This document shows positions 6,276 to 7,239 of a stretch of 7,239 bases of DNA, one piece after another. The notes beneath the pieces were generated by a model. The model saw only the letters and a program-made list of their open reading frames with translations, searched no databases and was not told the DNA's origin. Position 1 is the stretch's first letter. The number at the start of each line of letters is the position of its first letter. A program made the position numbers and the translations under genes. Source of the DNA: JBARCX01 sp049794535 (lineage in GTDB: Bacteria > Pseudomonadota > Gammaproteobacteria > Xanthomonadales > Rhodanobacteraceae); contig JBARCX010000332.1 of assembly GCA_049794535.1 (NCBI GenBank), positions 1 through 7,239 of the forward strand. The letters are read 5' to 3'.

Positions 6276-7239
6276 ATGACAAAGTCGACAAAGACAGGTG
6301 CTAAGCACTCAAGGCTGGGCCTCGGAACCTTGGCGATCCATGCCGGACAGCACCCGGATCCGTCGACGGGCGCCATCATGACTCCGATCTACGCGACATC
6401 GACCTATGTCCAGGAGAGCCCTGGCAAGCACAAGGGTTACGAATACTCGCGCACGCAAAATCCGACGCGGATGGCTTATGAGCGTTGCGTCGCAGAGTTA
6501 GAGGGCGGCACTGCAGGTTTTGCGTTTGCTTCGGGGCTGGCGGCTGCGGCGACAGTGCTGGATCTACTCGATTCGGGCAGTCATGTCATAGCAATGGACG
6601 ATTTGTATGGTGGCAGCTATCGACTCTTCGAGAGCGTGCGTCGTCGTTCGGCGGGGCTCGACTTTAGCTTCATCGATCTGAACGATGCCAATGCTCTCAA
6701 GTCCGCACTGAAACCAAATACGCGGATGATCTGGGCCGAGACGCCCACCAATCCAATGCTGAAGTTAGTCGACCTGGTCAAGATCGCTGCATTTGCGAAG
6801 AAGCATGCTTTGATTCTGGTCGTGGATAACACGTTCTGCTCCCCGATGATCCAGCGCCCATTGGAGTTGGGCGCTGATCTCGTATTGCACTCAGCGACAA
6901 AGTATCTCAACGGCCATTCCGACATGGTTGGTGGCATTGTGGTTGCGGGCGATAAGGCGCTGGCAGAGCAAATGGCTTTTTTACAGAATTCCGTTGGTGC
7001 CGTTGCCGGTCCCTTTGATGCTTTCCTCGCCATGCGTGGCCTGAAAACATTGCACTTGCGCATGAAGGCGCATTGCGCCGGAGCGATGGAATTGGCGCAG
7101 TGGATGGAAAAGCATCCTTCAATCGATCGAGTGATTTATCCAGGGCTGAAGAGTCATACGCAGCATGCATTGGCAAAGCGTCAGATGAATGGTTTTGGCG
7201 GCATTATCAGCGTCGAGGTCAAGGGTGGGCTTAAGAAGG
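6276..7239 (+). CDS. metB: Cystathionine gamma-synthase/gamma-lyase family PLP enzyme (3' end outside window)
   Basis: The first 321 codons are present and open, and the gene continues past the right edge. It is a Cys/Met-metabolism PLP enzyme of the transsulfuration pathway. LGTLAIHAGQHPDP (16-29) is the family N-terminus. YSRTQNPT (57-64) supplies the Tyr and Arg that contact PLP phosphate across the dimer, and ASGLAA (85-90) is the phosphate-binding turn. Tyr111 in DDLYGG should stack on the ring, Asp184 in VVDNTF should bind the pyridine nitrogen, and Lys209 in HSATKYLNGHSD is the Schiff-base lysine. The protein strongly resembles the xanthomonad enzymes annotated as cystathionine gamma-lyase or MetB. 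Synthase and lyase activities cannot be separated here, and part of the C-terminal domain is missing. The ATG at 6276 fits the family N-terminus, with AGG 10 bases upstream. It is transcribed divergently from the sulfotransferase gene. Confidence 0.93.
   Translation, partial: MTKSTKTGAKHSRLGLGTLAIHAGQHPDPSTGAIMTPIYATSTYVQESPGKHKGYEYSRTQNPTRMAYERCVAELEGGTAGFAFASGLAAAATVLDLLDSGSHVIAMDDLYGGSYRLFESVRRRSAGLDFSFIDLNDANALKSALKPNTRMIWAETPTNPMLKLVDLVKIAAFAKKHALILVVDNTFCSPMIQRPLELGADLVLHSATKYLNGHSDMVGGIVVAGDKALAEQMAFLQNSVGAVAGPFDAFLAMRGLKTLHLRMKAHCAGAMELAQWMEKHPSIDRVIYPGLKSHTQHALAKRQMNGFGGIISVEVKGGLKK

Noticed and set aside
6617..7176. Minus-strand frames opposite metB
   Set aside because: They lie antisense to a clear PLP enzyme that is open across the whole stretch with all catalytic motifs, so they are not credible genes.

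Overview
The window looks like a chromosomal surface-polysaccharide locus from a gammaproteobacterium of the Xanthomonadales, probably the Rhodanobacteraceae (Dyella, Luteibacter, Frateuria or Rhodanobacter type). This placement rests on how closely the partial MetB-like protein resembles, from memory, the Xanthomonas and Stenotrophomonas cystathionine gamma-lyases, and on the presence of rml and manC genes beside metB. In Xanthomonas the variable LPS/O-antigen locus is known to sit between metB and etfA. The genus cannot be fixed from sequence alone.

Layout, left to right. Positions 1-30 hold a strong intrinsic terminator hairpin. Positions 60-4907 hold five tightly packed minus-strand genes, transcribed in the order rfbB, rfbA, rfbC, rfbD, manC. 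The first three junctions are 4-base ATGA stop/start overlaps, and rfbD and manC are 3 bases apart. A 198-base gap (4908-5105) separates rfbB from a minus-strand sulfotransferase-like gene (5106-5894). A 381-base divergent intergenic region (5895-6275) follows. Then comes a plus-strand PLP-dependent cystathionine gamma-synthase/lyase gene that starts at 6276 and runs off the right edge.

How the genes work together. RfbA, RfbB, RfbC and RfbD form the complete pathway from glucose-1-phosphate to dTDP-L-rhamnose. ManC makes GDP-mannose and can also isomerise fructose-6-phosphate to mannose-6-phosphate. The block therefore supplies two nucleotide sugars for LPS or exopolysaccharide. No glycosyltransferase, flippase, polymerase or phosphomannomutase gene is present. 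The sulfotransferase-like protein probably moves sulfate from PAPS onto a carbohydrate or another surface molecule, but its substrate is unknown.

The most striking non-coding signal is in the divergent region. Four CTGTC half-sites on the minus strand (6069-6119) lie on an 11-base grid. The first pair reads CTGTCAT-TGAA-CTGTCAC, which matches the classical PhoB (Pho box) half-sites. The orientation is towards the sulfotransferase gene. This suggests, as a hypothesis, phosphate-starvation control of a sulfation gene. Nearer metB there is a cluster of GTTCA words and a TGTTCA-N8-TGAACA inverted repeat that could be a separate operator.
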